DNA from: an uncultured Shewanella sp.
Lineage (GTDB): Bacteria; Pseudomonadota; Gammaproteobacteria; Enterobacterales; Shewanellaceae
Assembly (NCBI GenBank): GCA_947503555.1
Contig: CANNEE010000004.1
Coordinates: 186,001 to 250,000, forward strand
Length of the DNA: 64,000 nucleotides
Direction of reading: 5' to 3'
Under the pieces are notes generated by a model. It was given only the letters and a program-made list of their open reading frames with translations, made no database searches and was not told the DNA's origin. Numbering within the stretch: the first letter of the stretch is position 1; every line of letters begins with the position of its first letter. The position numbers were made by a program, and so were the translations under genes. Below are positions 36,147 to 47,124 of the stretch, piece after piece.

Positions 36147-38696
36147 CTAAGGTTGGCCAAAGTAGAGCGCATTGGCGAACACTTTCTCTCCAGCAAGCCA
36201 AAAGTTTCTGAACAAGAGATTATCGGCAAAACCTATTACGGCTCCTTTGCCTTTAGGCTCAAGTATGATTGCCGGGCTATTTGGCAGTTCCCTTTGATAT
36301 TCTTGTGCTAGGAAGCCACTTCTCAGTACTGGATCTTGATATTTAGCTGCAGTAATAAAGGCTTCACCAATATTGGCAATACTCAGAGCCTTATCTTTTA
36401 AAACGGGTAAGCTAGCATTGGTTAATCCTAGGCTGAGCGGATGGCTTAGGTCTAACTTTAAGTTGACTATTGCGCCTCCTATCTCCTGTCTGGCCTCAAA
36501 TTTATCTTGTTGATCGTAAGTGAGGTTACTGCCATTAAATAGCTTGCTAAAATAGCGCTCTTGCTTGATATCACTGCGTAAAATATGACGATTGCTTAGC
36601 CAATTAAGTGCGCCTTTTTGGGCTATGATAACGCCGCCTTCAGAGACAAATTGCCCTAGCTTGCGGGCAACAATCTCATTAAGAAATTGATAGTCTCCGC
36701 CTGCAAAAATGATATGGGTATACTCACTAAGGCGAAGCTTAGATAGCCTGTTAGCATCGATGAGGGATAAAGGCACCCCTAGCTTTCTGTCGAGGAAGTA
36801 ACGAATTTCTCCCACTTCACTAGCGCGACTACCTCTGCCTGTGACCAGTATTGGTCTGATAGGGGAAATAGACTTAAAGTCGAAACTTCCTAAATCTATC
36901 CCTTGGTTTGAATGGCTTGTGGTGACACTCGCGACGCTTATTTTAAATTTTTTGGCAAGCTCGCTAATTAGGTCCAGTAGCGCTTGTTTATTGAGCTGTT
37001 GCTGGTGCAGTGGTATTTGCAGTGTTCCTCGTGGCCATTCTCGAACTTGGCTCTCTGATTCTATAACAAAGGGCTTTAACGCATATTTGACTCTGATATT
37101 TGAAGCAAGCAGTTGCTGCAACATGGGGGCTGCATTATCTTGGCGCCAATCTATGAGCAGGGTGCGTGCCGATTCTGGAATGCTAGCAAAATGAATAGAT
37201 GGGCGTGTTTGAGTGAGCTTTTTGCGATTAATTTTGATGTTTCGTACCAGCTCTAGATTAAAAGCGGCGCTAAGATCCCAGCTTGAGATGTCATAGAAGC
37301 TAGTGTCTTTGAACTCGGTACGTTTATCAAATAGAGCCAGAATTAAGTCTCGTTGAGCCTGCTGTGTCGGAATAAATAGGCTGGTTTCTGGCGCAAAGTC
37401 TTTATCGTCAGCATTAACAGGCGTATTGAGGTAGTAAAACATCACTTGATGTTGGCTGAGGATATTCGCTAGCTCGTCGATGCGACTCGGGGAGAGCTTG
37501 GCCTGAACTAGGTAGCCTTCGGGTTTGCGTTGATGCTGTTGTTTCTGTTTTTGATGATAAAAATCAGCTTGATAAGCTATCAACTCCTGTTTTAGTGCCA
37601 GTGCTCCTTTCAGACTGGAAATTGAAGTGGCAAATTGGTTAGTGATGGCTTTGTCTAGGCTCACTTCGCCATTTTTTGTCGCCACATATTGTCCTCTGGC
37701 GCTGGCTTGCTCAAATAATACGCCTATTGCGCCGTTGATATCTGGATAGGTTGAGCCTTTGCCATAGAAAAAGTCATCAAAAACCTGTTCGCTGAAATAG
37801 TGCTGATTTAACTGATCCAGCGCCTGTTGATGATATTTAGCAAGTGCTTTGGTGAGCTTAGTATTGGCTTTAGGTGTGAGCGGATGGGTGCGTTCTGGGG
37901 CGCCGGGCTGAAAGAAGTAACTTGAGTTACTGCCCATCTCATGGAAGTCGCCAAGATAATGGGGCTGCCATTTATGAAAGAGTGCCACTCTACCTTGGGA
38001 TTCGCTATGGCGTAGGAACAACCAATCACGGTTGAGGTCGGCTAGATAGTGGTTACCTCGTCCTTTAGGCCAGTTTTGATTGTGCTCTCTTGTTTGCGGG
38101 TCGAGCACTTTGGTGAAGCTGCGATTGTCGTTGGCCCAAGTCGCAAACCTATCCATGCCATCTGGGTTTTGACTTGGAGTTATGAGCACTACTGCTTCAT
38201 CTAACAGTTGTTTTACCCAAGGAGCCTTGCTGGCGCTGAGGTAGTGAAGCAATGCCATGGCTGCATGACTGCCGCTGGCTTCATCACCATGAATGGAGTA
38301 AGCAAGCCAGATAACCAGAGGCCCTTGTTGATCTTTTTGCTGTTTTGTTTGTGATCTCTGAGCCAGAATCTTATTAAGGTTTCGCTGATTTTCAGCAGAT
38401 GTGACTACAGCGGTCAACTGCTGTCTCTGTTGATGACTCACCCCAGTGTTTTCTATGCTAACCCTCGGACTTTGGCTTGCGACAAGTTTGAGATAAGCGT
38501 TCAGTTGATCGTGTCGTAAATGCCACTCCCCAAGCGGGTAACCTAAGTATTGCTCGGGAGAACTAATGTTTGAGTTCAGGTCACTAAGGTCTGGATGAGT
38601 TGGCGAATAATCAACCATAGCATGTGCGGGTGTGCAGATAAGTAGGCTGATAAATAAAAAAATTACAGTCAGAAGCAAGGAGTGAGCTTTCAGCAT
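36147..38696 (-). CDS. Exported M14 zinc carboxypeptidase-like protein
   Basis: An 849-residue protein with a signal peptide (ending CTPAHA). A peptidase M14 domain follows: the zinc motif HGDEASGSHAAM, the substrate region PDGMDRFATWAN, a later zinc His in GDFHEMGSNSS and FEQASARG as the likely catalytic Glu region. The C-terminal ~350 residues include a beta/alpha domain (HIIFAGGDYQFLNEIVARKL) that resembles a glutamine-amidotransferase-like fold and is seen in this group of large M14 proteins. It should act in the periplasm on peptides; the substrate is unknown. Convergent with comF, eight bases between stops. Confidence 0.85.
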   Translation of the reverse strand: MLKAHSLLLTVIFLFISLLICTPAHAMVDYSPTHPDLSDLNSNISSPEQYLGYPLGEWHLRHDQLNAYLKLVASQSPRVSIENTGVSHQQRQQLTAVVTSAENQRNLNKILAQRSQTKQQKDQQGPLVIWLAYSIHGDEASGSHAAMALLHYLSASKAPWVKQLLDEAVVLITPSQNPDGMDRFATWANDNRSFTKVLDPQTREHNQNWPKGRGNHYLADLNRDWLFLRHSESQGRVALFHKWQPHYLGDFHEMGSNSSYFFQPGAPERTHPLTPKANTKLTKALAKYHQQALDQLNQHYFSEQVFDDFFYGKGSTYPDINGAIGVLFEQASARGQYVATKNGEVSLDKAITNQFATSISSLKGALALKQELIAYQADFYHQKQKQQHQRKPEGYLVQAKLSPSRIDELANILSQHQVMFYYLNTPVNADDKDFAPETSLFIPTQQAQRDLILALFDKRTEFKDTSFYDISSWDLSAAFNLELVRNIKINRKKLTQTRPSIHFASIPESARTLLIDWRQDNAAPMLQQLLASNIRVKYALKPFVIESESQVREWPRGTLQIPLHQQQLNKQALLDLISELAKKFKISVASVTTSHSNQGIDLGSFDFKSISPIRPILVTGRGSRASEVGEIRYFLDRKLGVPLSLIDANRLSKLRLSEYTHIIFAGGDYQFLNEIVARKLGQFVSEGGVIIAQKGALNWLSNRHILRSDIKQERYFSKLFNGSNLTYDQQDKFEARQEIGGAIVNLKLDLSHPLSLGLTNASLPVLKDKALSIANIGEAFITAAKYQDPVLRSGFLAQEYQRELPNSPAIILEPKGKGAVIGFADNLLFRNFWLAGEKVFANALYFGQP

Positions 38697-38903
38697 AGTT
38701 GGCTTATTTGTATTTGTAATTAAACATAAATTATCAGTTTGTCGCTTATGTGACTACTCATGGGTAGCGACTAAATTTGCGATCTTTATAGCAAATATTT
38801 CTATTGTAATAAAAAGAGGGGCTACAAAGCTGTATCTAGTAGGAGTATCATAGAGCTAATTCTTACTAAAATACTCAGGTTTACCCTTACGGAGCAGGCT
38901 TTC

Positions 38904-39479
38904 ATGATTACTATTTCCGATGCAGCTCAGACTCATTTTGTTAAGTTACTAGCAGATCAGCCTGAAGGAACGCATATTCGTGTGTTTGTAATTAGTCCAG
39001 GTACAGCTCAAGCAGAGTGTGGCGTTTCCTATTGTCCGCCAGATGCTGTTGAGTCAGATGATATGGAGTTAGAGTACAATGGCTTTAAGGCAATGGTTGA
39101 TGAGAAGAGTGCGCCATTTCTTGAAGATGCCAGTATTGACTATGTAACAGATCAATTAGGTGCTCAGCTTACTCTTAAAGCGCCTAATGCTAAGATGCGT
39201 AAAGTGGCTGATGATGCCCCACTCAATGAGCGTATCGAGTATGTTATCCAATCTGAGATCAACCCTCAGCTTGCGAGCCATGGTGGTAACATCATGCTGG
39301 TTGATATTGAAGATGGTGTTGCCATTCTTCAGTTCGGTGGTGGTTGTAACGGCTGCTCTATGGTGGATGTGACGCTAAAAGAAGGTATCGAGAAGCAGCT
39401 GCTAGAGCTATTCCCTGGTGAACTAACCGGTGTTAGGGACGCAACTGATCACCAGCATGGTGAGCATTCATATCAATAA
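38904..39479 (+). CDS. nfuA: Fe-S biogenesis protein NfuA
   Basis: A 191-residue NfuA. The N-terminal domain is A-type-scaffold-like and the C-terminal Nfu domain has the cluster-binding C148-x-x-C151 ([11 protein letters not shown]). NfuA carries [4Fe-4S] clusters to target proteins, which suits a genome rich in FeS respiratory enzymes. GGAG precedes the ATG. It ends at a strong bidirectional terminator. Confidence 0.95.
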   Translation: MITISDAAQTHFVKLLADQPEGTHIRVFVISPGTAQAECGVSYCPPDAVESDDMELEYNGFKAMVDEKSAPFLEDASIDYVTDQLGAQLTLKAPNAKMRKVADDAPLNERIEYVIQSEINPQLASHGGNIMLVDIEDGVAILQFGGGCNGCSMVDVTLKEGIEKQLLELFPGELTGVRDATDHQHGEHSYQ

Positions 39480-39500
39480 GCCTATTGGTTGCTATTGGAT

Positions 39501-39528
39501 AAAAAACCTGCCTCGGCAGGTTTTTTTA
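39501..39528. terminator. Bidirectional terminator nfuA / MATE gene
   Basis: AAAACCTGCC-TC-GGCAGGTTTT with A-run and T-run on the two sides; it serves two convergent genes. Confidence 0.9.
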
Positions 39529-39533
39529 TGGGG

Positions 39534-40862
39534 TTAATTCACACCTACTATTCGATAATGTAGGCCGAGTGAGAGGCTTCTTGCCAACATAAAGATTGCC
39601 ATTGCTGCCCAAAGGGCGTGGTTCCCCCATTGCGCCAATAGCAGATAAACTGGAAAGAAAACCCCAAGGCTGGCGAATAACATGCTATTGCGCATTATCT
39701 TGCCCTTAGCCGCGCCTATATACACGCCATCAAATAGATAAGACCCGAATGCGAGCAATGGCATAAAAATAACCCATGGTAGATAGTGTTTAGCCTCACT
39801 TTGCACCGACTCAATGCCTGTTAATAGATGAATTAATGGCTCGCCAAATAGGCCAAAGACAAGCACAAACCCTATTGCGGCAATCGCCGACCAATACCAA
39901 GCTAGGCTAACCGACTCTTTCAGCCTTGTGTTGTTTTTCTCTCCACAGGCTTTGCCTACTTCTGCCTCGGCGTAATAGGCAATGCCATCGAGTGCGTAGG
40001 AGATTAAAAGTAACAGGTTGAGTAGAACCGCATTCGCAGCCACAGTGCTGTCACCTAAACTGGCGCCTTTAAAGGTCATAAAGGTAAAGGTGGCTTGTAA
40101 ACATAGGCTACGAATAAAGATATCTAGGTTCAGCTTTATTAGTCTGCCTAGGCCAGTGAACTCAATCTCTTTGATTAGTTTGCTATAACTGAAATCACTT
40201 TGTTTTTTAAGCTCGTTATGCACCATGTACAGGGCAACACTGAGGCCTGTCATATCGGCAAAAACTGAAGCGGTTGCTGCGCCTTTTACGCCCCAACCTA
40301 ATACCAGTACCAGCAGAACATCGAGAATGATATTAGCAAGATTGGCAAAAATCAGTTGCCACATTGCAGCTTTAGGTTGCTGCCTGCCCAGTAGCCAGCC
40401 GAGTAATACTAAGTTTAATAGTGCAAATGGCGTGGACCAGACGCGTATTTGAAAATATTGGGCGCAGTATTTAAGCACCTCACTGCTGGCATCACTGATT
40501 GAGAGTGCCGTTGAAAGAATAGGCCCTTGCAGCAGTATGACGGCTATTCCTAATACCAGAGCAAAGACTCCTCCTTGCATCAGTAATCGAGTTTGCGCTT
40601 GCCAGTCGTTGGCACCATAAGCTTGTGCAACCAGACCTGTCGTAGACATACGTAAAAAGCCGAGTAGCCAAAGAGTCAATGTGATTATGGTTGACCCAAG
40701 TGCGACGCCACCTAAATAATAGGCATGGCTAAGGTGGCCTATGACTGCGGTATCCACTAGCCCTAGTAATGGAACCGTGATATTGGACAATATCATAGGT
40801 AAGGCTAGCGCAAAGAGTTGCTTATTTTTTGCGGTATTGAATAGAATATGGCCTGATTTCAT
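39534..40862 (-). CDS. MATE family efflux transporter (DinF-like)
   Basis: A 442-residue integral membrane protein with about 12 hydrophobic segments and two homologous halves typical of MATE exporters (LALPMILSNITVPLLGLVDT at the start, GLVAQAYGAN). The DinF-like subgroup exports drugs or toxic metabolites by cation antiport. It is divergent from the deacetylase gene with 23 bases between the starts. Confidence 0.88.
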   Translation of the reverse strand: MKSGHILFNTAKNKQLFALALPMILSNITVPLLGLVDTAVIGHLSHAYYLGGVALGSTIITLTLWLLGFLRMSTTGLVAQAYGANDWQAQTRLLMQGGVFALVLGIAVILLQGPILSTALSISDASSEVLKYCAQYFQIRVWSTPFALLNLVLLGWLLGRQQPKAAMWQLIFANLANIILDVLLVLVLGWGVKGAATASVFADMTGLSVALYMVHNELKKQSDFSYSKLIKEIEFTGLGRLIKLNLDIFIRSLCLQATFTFMTFKGASLGDSTVAANAVLLNLLLLISYALDGIAYYAEAEVGKACGEKNNTRLKESVSLAWYWSAIAAIGFVLVFGLFGEPLIHLLTGIESVQSEAKHYLPWVIFMPLLAFGSYLFDGVYIGAAKGKIMRNSMLFASLGVFFPVYLLLAQWGNHALWAAMAIFMLARSLSLGLHYRIVGVN

Positions 40863-40885
40863 ATGGGCTCTAAGGTTGTTACTTA

Positions 40886-41944
40886 ATGAAAAAAATATTG
40901 TTTTTGTTTGCTTGTCTCTGGAGCCTTGCCTCTGTCATCACTGGTGCTAATGCTGCTGTGATTTTGCAGTATCACCATATTGCTACAGACACGCCTTCTG
41001 TTACTAGCATCACACCAACCCAATTTCGAGAACAGATGAGCTATTTGGCTGATAACGATTTCAAGGTTATTCCACTGTCTGAGCTGGTCGATAAGTTAAG
41101 GACTAAGCAGCCAATGCCTGCTAAGACGATTGCTATCACCTTTGATGATGGCTATAAAAATATTGCTGAAAACGCGCACCCAATTTTAAAGGAATTTGGT
41201 TTTCCATACACACTTTTTGTTGCTATTGAGCCAATTAAGAAGGGGTATGGTGAGATGATGAGTTGGCAGCAACTTGTTGAGCTGTCGAAGGAAGGCGCTG
41301 AAATCGCTAACCATAGCTGGGGTCACGAGCACCTTATTCGTCGATTAGACGGTGAGAGTGAACAGGATTGGCTAGGAAGAATCGAGGCTAATATTTTAAA
41401 AGCAGAAGCCGCTATTTTTGAAGCCACAGGCCAGCAGCATAAAATGCTCGCTTATCCCTATGGTGAATATAATCAGGCCATTCAATCTATGCTAGCAAAA
41501 CATGGTTTTGCCGCTGTGGGGCAACAGTCTGGAGCCGCTGGAGAGTATACCGATTTGACGGCAATTCCTCGATTCCCTGTAGCTGGAGCTTATGCCAATT
41601 TGGCTAAGTTGAAAGTGAAGATGCATAGCTTACCTATGCCGGTATTGAAGGCGAATCGTACCGACCCACAATTGACAGTGGAAGAGAGTCAGCCGGAATT
41701 GCAGCTTACTCTCGCCTTGAATGATATTCGTCCTAAGCAGGTGATGTGTTTTGTACAAGGTCAGGGAGCCTATAAGCCTGTTTGGATTGATGAAAATACC
41801 TTTAGTGTGAAGGCGAGCAAGCCTTTGCCTGCTGGGCGTTCTCGCTATAACTGTACTGCGCCGAGTAAGACGAAATCTGGCTATTATTGGTTTTCTCAGG
41901 CTTGGGTGCGACCTAAAGACGATGGAACATGGATAAAAGAATAG
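40886..41944 (+). CDS. Exported polysaccharide deacetylase family protein
   Basis: A 352-residue protein with a signal peptide (ending TGANA) and a NodB-type deacetylase domain: the TFDDG motif, the metal motif H-x3-H in NHSWGHEHL, and RFPV near the end of the domain. A C-terminal beta domain (about residues 250-352) with two cysteines (VMCFVQGQG, RYNCTAPS) may form a disulfide. It would remove N-acetyl groups from a surface or periplasmic polysaccharide. The substrate is not identifiable. Confidence 0.88.
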   Translation: MKKILFLFACLWSLASVITGANAAVILQYHHIATDTPSVTSITPTQFREQMSYLADNDFKVIPLSELVDKLRTKQPMPAKTIAITFDDGYKNIAENAHPILKEFGFPYTLFVAIEPIKKGYGEMMSWQQLVELSKEGAEIANHSWGHEHLIRRLDGESEQDWLGRIEANILKAEAAIFEATGQQHKMLAYPYGEYNQAIQSMLAKHGFAAVGQQSGAAGEYTDLTAIPRFPVAGAYANLAKLKVKMHSLPMPVLKANRTDPQLTVEESQPELQLTLALNDIRPKQVMCFVQGQGAYKPVWIDENTFSVKASKPLPAGRSRYNCTAPSKTKSGYYWFSQAWVRPKDDGTWIKE

Positions 41945-42010
41945 TTATATCTAAGCTTTTGCTTTTAAAGGTTATGTATGGCGCGACTTGTCAAAGTAGA
42001 CGAGTAAAGG

Positions 42011-43048
42011 TCAACATGCCTTAACCGTTTTAGCTTGCAATTTAGTTAATAGTCTATTGGCAATTTTATCCAGTGCTAGTTGTTCATTGTGGGCGTTGAG
42101 GTTTACCGATGCGCCTGGCATTCCCCATACCACAGAGCTTGCTTCATCTTGAGCTATGGTATGGGCGCCAGCCTGTTTCATGGCGAGTAAGCCTTGAGCG
42201 CCATCTTTTCCCATTCCAGTTAAAATGATGCCAACCGCAGCTATTCCTGAGCATTCCGCTACGCTATTAAACAGTACATCGACCGATGGTTTATGCCTAT
42301 TCACCGGTTCAGAATCAATAATTTGGGTATAGAGAGCTTTACCTCGTTTTTCTATCGCGAGGTGGACATCGCCAGGGGCTAAATAGGCATGACCTGCTTG
42401 AAGTCGTTCATTTCCCTTGGCTTCATGGATAGTGATATCTGTATAGCTATTTAAGCGTTTGGCAAAGGAGGCACTAAAAGCAGGGGGGATATGCTGTGCA
42501 ATGACTAACGGAGGAAAATTAGCGGGTAGCTGAGATACTATTCGCTGAATCGCTTCGGTTCCTCCTGTTGATGCACCTATGGCGACAAGAGTCTCTTCAA
42601 ATTGATATTGATTGGTGGCTGTGGGTTTAGTTAATTGTGTTGGCGTTTGTGCTTTACTCTTGGCTGCGATTCGAATTTTTTCAACTAACTCATCTTGATA
42701 GTCTGCCAGCCGGTTGGCGAGATCATTTTTGGGTTTAGGTATAAAGTCGACAGCCCCTAACGCGAGTGCTTCTAAGGTGGCGCTGGCACCTTGTTCGGTA
42801 AGAGTTGAGACCATAATGACTGGCATAGGGCGTAAGCGCATCAAATTGCGCAGGAAAGCTAAACCATCCATTCTGGGCATTTCGATATCTAATGTCAGCA
42901 CATCTGGATTGAGTTGCTTGATCATTGTCCTAGCTTGATAGGGATCTTCGGCGCAGCCTACGACTTCTATATCTGAGGCTAGGGATAGCATATGAGACAG
43001 CAGTTGCCGAACCAGTGCCGAATCGTCGATGACTAGGACTTTTATCAT
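42011..43048 (-). CDS. cheB: Chemotaxis glutamate methylesterase CheB
   Basis: A 345-residue CheB with an N-terminal receiver (phospho-acceptor D54 in LTLDIEMPRMDG) and a C-terminal methylesterase with Ser-His-Asp residues in GASTGGTEA, IAQHIPPAFS and GMGKDGAQG. It demethylates or deamidates receptor glutamates. Last gene of the operon, overlapping the cheR stop by four bases. Confidence 0.95.
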   Translation of the reverse strand: MIKVLVIDDSALVRQLLSHMLSLASDIEVVGCAEDPYQARTMIKQLNPDVLTLDIEMPRMDGLAFLRNLMRLRPMPVIMVSTLTEQGASATLEALALGAVDFIPKPKNDLANRLADYQDELVEKIRIAAKSKAQTPTQLTKPTATNQYQFEETLVAIGASTGGTEAIQRIVSQLPANFPPLVIAQHIPPAFSASFAKRLNSYTDITIHEAKGNERLQAGHAYLAPGDVHLAIEKRGKALYTQIIDSEPVNRHKPSVDVLFNSVAECSGIAAVGIILTGMGKDGAQGLLAMKQAGAHTIAQDEASSVVWGMPGASVNLNAHNEQLALDKIANRLLTKLQAKTVKAC

Positions 43049-43944
43049 AATGAAAGCGCTCCTTGCTTTACATTTTTATGGCTTGTGATGAGTGGATTAC
43101 TTTTAGGGGTGTAAATTGTTTGACCAACTAACTGAAAGTCATTGGATAGTTGATTTAAGCTTTCAGAGTGACCAATGAAAAGATACCCTTCATCGCTCAG
43201 TAAGTCTCTAAACTTATTAATGATTTTTTGTTTTGTTGGCTTGTCAAAATAGATGAGTACATTACGGCAAAAAATCGCATCGAAAGGCCCCTTCATTGGC
43301 CAATCATCGAGTAAGTTAAGCTGTTTGAAAAACAATCTACTACATAGGGATGTTTTGAATTGGAATGCTTGTTGTGAGGTGATTAGATTAAGATACCTTT
43401 GTTGATGCTTGGCGGGAATGCTACCAAGCTCTTCATTTGAATAGCGTCCAGCAATGGCATGATTAAGTACATTGGTATCGAGATCCGTCGCAAGCGTTTT
43501 GAGGTCCCATTCTGGGCTTGGAAAATGCTGGCTTAGGGTCATGGCGATACTATAGGCTTCTTCTCCTGTGGAGCAGGCTGAAGACCATATCCGCAGCTTT
43601 TTCTGCCGCTTATTCTGCCATTGCGGGATCAGTTGCTGCTCTATAAAGTCAAAATGGTGCTGCTCTCTAAAAAATGCCGTTAGATTCGTGGTCAGTGCAT
43701 TAATAAAGTGAGGCGTCTCTTCTTCATTAGCGATGAGGCGTTGACAGTATTGTTCAAAGTTACTTAATGATAAGTTCCTTAGCCGACGGGAAAGTCGGCT
43801 ATAAACCATGTGTTTTTTACGCTCGGGTAATACTATGCCTGTGTGCTCGTACGCGAGTTTGCGGATGATGTCGAAATCCCGCTGACTCATTAAGAACTCT
43901 TTTTGCTCTAGCCCAGAGCTGATATCTACCGCTCTAAAATTCAT
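43045..43944 (-). CDS. cheR: Chemotaxis protein methyltransferase CheR
   Basis: About 299 residues: an N-terminal helical domain ([18 protein letters not shown]) and an S-adenosylmethionine-binding methyltransferase domain ([35 protein letters not shown]). The start at 43944 was chosen because the ATG overlaps the receptor gene's stop (ATGAATTTTAG) behind GGAAGAG. The frame is open 14 codons further upstream inside the receptor gene. Confidence 0.93.
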   Translation of the reverse strand: MNFRAVDISSGLEQKEFLMSQRDFDIIRKLAYEHTGIVLPERKKHMVYSRLSRRLRNLSLSNFEQYCQRLIANEEETPHFINALTTNLTAFFREQHHFDFIEQQLIPQWQNKRQKKLRIWSSACSTGEEAYSIAMTLSQHFPSPEWDLKTLATDLDTNVLNHAIAGRYSNEELGSIPAKHQQRYLNLITSQQAFQFKTSLCSRLFFKQLNLLDDWPMKGPFDAIFCRNVLIYFDKPTKQKIINKFRDLLSDEGYLFIGHSESLNQLSNDFQLVGQTIYTPKSNPLITSHKNVKQGALSL

Positions 43945-46522
43945 TCCACTCTTCCTGGCTGATATCAAGCTGAGTCTGAGTTTCACCTGCGACTAAGGCT
44001 AGGGGAGCCGACGCTTGAGAAGAGGCTTGCCCTGTTTTAAAGAATTCAAGCTGCTGACGCATACTGCGAGTTTGATCTGCCATAGCATCACCCGCAGCGG
44101 AAACTTGTTCAACGAGAGCTGCATTTTGCTGAGTCATTTCATCCATTTGCAACACGGCTTTATTGACTTCCTGAATACCCGTTGCTTGCTCGGCGGCGGC
44201 AGAGCTTATTTGGGAAATCATATTGGCGACTTCTGTAATCGCTTGAACTATCTCATCCAAGGTTTCACCGGATTGGTTAACTAACTTGGTGCCATCTTTG
44301 ACTTTATTGACGCTGTCTCGAATAAGCTCTTTGATCTCTTTTGCTGCCCCTGCGCTGCGCTGCGCAAGACTGCGGACTTCACCTGCAACAACAGCGAAGC
44401 CACGACCTTGCTCACCAGCTCTGGCTGCCTCTACTGCAGCATTGAGCGCTAATAGGTTGGTTTGGAATGCAATTTCATCTATCACGCTGATGATGTCTGC
44501 TATCTGTTTACTTGAATCATTGATCGCCTCCATCGCATCGACGGCTTGCTCGACAACTTCACCTCCCTGTTTTGCTCTGGACGTCGCATTGATGGCAAGT
44601 TCATTGGCTAATGTTGCGTTGTCTGCACTTTGTTTTACGGTCTCTGTCATTTGTTCCATGCTAGAAGAGGTTTGCTCTAAAGACGCTGCCTGTTCTTCTG
44701 TGCGCTGACTGAGATCTGTATTACCTTGAGCTATCTCTTCTGCTCCAGAAGTGACCGTATTTGCTGAAAGCCTGATATCAGACAATATGTCTGTTAATTT
44801 GGTGATGGTGTCGTTGGCATCCTGCTTTAGTTTGCCGAAACTGCCTTGATAATCCCCATGGATTTGCTCGGTTAGGTTGCCTTTAGCCATGTTATCGAAA
44901 AGGGTAGCGACTTCGCTTATAACTTCATCTGCAATGCCGATAAGTTGGTTTAGTCCGTTGGATAAGTTGAGATAAAAACCTTGTTTATCTGCTGTTTCTA
45001 TTCGCTGGCTAAGATCGCCAGAATTTGCAGATGAAATAAGTCTGGCTATCTCTTGCTCTATGGCGACTTCATTGGTGCGATCGGCCCACTCGACTACTGT
45101 GCCTATACGCTGATTGTTATCGTCGTTAATTGGGTTGGCGATAATTCTAAAGGTACGGCCGCCGACTGACAGTTCATTGTCAAACGTTCCTTGAAGATCT
45201 TTGAGTAGATTACGCTGATGCTGAGGGTTCTTATGGAAGATATCGATATTTTTGCCCATAAGTTCAGAGGCATTAAAGTGCGGTAAGTCTTGGGTGATAT
45301 CTTGTTCTGCTGTCACGAACATCTGTTGTGACGCTTGATTGAGATAAATGATATTACAGTCATTGTCGGCAACCATGACATTAGAGCTGACGTTGTCTAG
45401 TGCCTGTTTGACCCGTGCATTTTCGTAAGCTAACAGATGCTCTTTTTCCTCTTGGGCGAGTTGTTGTGTCATCTCCTGCCATTCGACCACAGTGCCGGTT
45501 CGTATACCTTTATCAAAGACAGGAGTCGCAATGAGATTAAAGGTGAGCCCTGAGACCTTAATTCGCGTTTGATAGCTTTCGGTTAGATTGTCGAGTAAGG
45601 CGCGCTGGTGTTCAGGCTTTTGATGAAAGATGTCGATATTGCTGCTTGTTAAGGCATCGGCATTGAATTCAGGAATGGCCTTTTGCAGCTGAGTTTCATT
45701 TTCTTTCAACATGGCGCAGACGGAAGGGTTTAGGTAGATAATGTTATAATCTGTGTCCGCTAGCATGACATTGGCTTGGCACGCGTCCAGTGCTTGCTTT
45801 ATTCGAGTGTTTTCTAGTGCTAGTTTTTGCTCTTTTCTTTGCTGCTTAATTTGTGTGGTGAGATCTTGCCATTCGATAACTGTTGCAATTCGTGTGTGGC
45901 TATCATCAAAAATAGGTGAGGCGGTGAGGTTGAAAATGCGTTCACCGACTTGAATTTGCGCTGAATGAGCTTGGGTTAATTCCGCTATGATATTACGTTG
46001 GTGGCTTGGGTCTTTATGGAATAGATCCATATTACTTCCCATAAGCGTGTCGATATGAAACTCAGGTAAGACCGCCTGAATATCTTGTTCGGCGTCGGAG
46101 AGGGTTTGTTTTAAAGAGTCGTTAAAATAGCAGATATTCCCTTTGGGGTCGGCAAGCATCAGGTTAGCCTGGCATATCTCCAATGCTTTAAGCATGGCGT
46201 TACTTTCTTGCTGATCCCTCCAAAGGCTTTGTAGACGTTGGGATAATTTTTGCCAGCCGGGGATGGCTAAGTCAGTGAAGCTAGGTGGCTGCTTGCTATC
46301 TATGATGTCGAAAACTTGTTCCAACGCTTGTTGATATTGAGCAATTCGCTTTTTATATTCGGTTAGTCCTAGCCAAAGACAGAGAAGAGCAATCATTTGC
46401 ACGCCTATCAATATTGCAGCTGATATCGGTGTGAGCTGCAGGCCTATTGAGAGGACGATGAGGCCAAAGCATGCAAGAAAAAGTGGATTTTTATTGATTG
46501 GGTTATCTTTTACAGTATCCAT
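43934..46522 (-). CDS. Methyl-accepting chemotaxis protein with three PAS repeats
   Basis: An 862-residue receptor. Two closely spaced membrane segments lie at about 13-52 with almost no periplasmic loop, so sensing is likely intracellular. Three tandem PAS domains at about 112-222, 243-353 and 374-482 repeat with a period near 131 residues; each has N(M/I)D(L/I)FH(K/Q).P.HQR and T.(I/V)EW. A HAMP-like region and the MCP signalling domain follow (hairpin tip [20 protein letters not shown] then [16 protein letters not shown]). Encoded inside the che operon, it is probably the dedicated receptor of this pathway. Confidence 0.92.
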   Translation of the reverse strand: MDTVKDNPINKNPLFLACFGLIVLSIGLQLTPISAAILIGVQMIALLCLWLGLTEYKKRIAQYQQALEQVFDIIDSKQPPSFTDLAIPGWQKLSQRLQSLWRDQQESNAMLKALEICQANLMLADPKGNICYFNDSLKQTLSDAEQDIQAVLPEFHIDTLMGSNMDLFHKDPSHQRNIIAELTQAHSAQIQVGERIFNLTASPIFDDSHTRIATVIEWQDLTTQIKQQRKEQKLALENTRIKQALDACQANVMLADTDYNIIYLNPSVCAMLKENETQLQKAIPEFNADALTSSNIDIFHQKPEHQRALLDNLTESYQTRIKVSGLTFNLIATPVFDKGIRTGTVVEWQEMTQQLAQEEKEHLLAYENARVKQALDNVSSNVMVADNDCNIIYLNQASQQMFVTAEQDITQDLPHFNASELMGKNIDIFHKNPQHQRNLLKDLQGTFDNELSVGGRTFRIIANPINDDNNQRIGTVVEWADRTNEVAIEQEIARLISSANSGDLSQRIETADKQGFYLNLSNGLNQLIGIADEVISEVATLFDNMAKGNLTEQIHGDYQGSFGKLKQDANDTITKLTDILSDIRLSANTVTSGAEEIAQGNTDLSQRTEEQAASLEQTSSSMEQMTETVKQSADNATLANELAINATSRAKQGGEVVEQAVDAMEAINDSSKQIADIISVIDEIAFQTNLLALNAAVEAARAGEQGRGFAVVAGEVRSLAQRSAGAAKEIKELIRDSVNKVKDGTKLVNQSGETLDEIVQAITEVANMISQISSAAAEQATGIQEVNKAVLQMDEMTQQNAALVEQVSAAGDAMADQTRSMRQQLEFFKTGQASSQASAPLALVAGETQTQLDISQEEWNEF

Positions 46523-46545
46523 TCATCTTTCCTTAATTCCTTAGA

Positions 46546-47112
46546 TTAGGCATTGGCCACGAGTGCCTGCTCTTGTGTTTGGTCAGTTTCAATTTGGTTT
46601 ACTAATTCGGTTAGTTGTGACACATCAAGCAGAACTTCGCTGCCTAGCAAAGTATTGATATCCAATAGGATGATCATCTTATCTTGGACATTGGCTAGCC
46701 CTTTGATAAATCTGATATCCGTATCGCTGCCAAAGTCAGGAGCTGCTCTGACATCAACTTCATCTATGCTAAAAACATCTGAAACCGCATCGACCACAAT
46801 GCCGATAACCTTGTGCTCGGTTTCTAGAGTAACTTTGACCACTATGACTACTGTGGTTGGACCGTAGTCCAGTTGAGTGATGCCAAATCGTTGTCTTAGA
46901 TCGATAATAGGTACTATGGTGCCTCGCAAATTAATCACACCTTTAACATAGCTAGGAGCATTAGGGATTTGCGTTGTTGCTTCCCAGCCGCGTATCTCTT
47001 GCACCGATAGTATGTCTACGCCATATTCTTCATTTGCCATGATAAATGTGAGGTACTGATGGATGTCATCATGACCGTCAATCTGTTCCTGTGCGGGTTC
47101 CATCTTAGTCAT
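46546..47112 (-). CDS. cheW: Chemotaxis coupling protein CheW
   Basis: About 188 residues with the CheW beta-barrel signature (YLTFIMANEEYGVDILSVQEI, VKGVINLRGTIVPIIDLR). It links receptors to CheA. The ATG at 47112 lies six bases after GGAG; the frame opens four codons earlier with a TTG. About 20 bases separate it from the receptor gene downstream. Confidence 0.93.
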   Translation of the reverse strand: MTKMEPAQEQIDGHDDIHQYLTFIMANEEYGVDILSVQEIRGWEATTQIPNAPSYVKGVINLRGTIVPIIDLRQRFGITQLDYGPTTVVIVVKVTLETEHKVIGIVVDAVSDVFSIDEVDVRAAPDFGSDTDIRFIKGLANVQDKMIILLDINTLLGSEVLLDVSQLTELVNQIETDQTQEQALVANA

Positions 47113-47124
47113 TCCATGCTCCAA

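Noticed and set aside
36102-36311. Plus-strand frame at the comF/M14 junction
   Set aside because: It is the shadow of the two convergent genes and has no ribosome-binding site.
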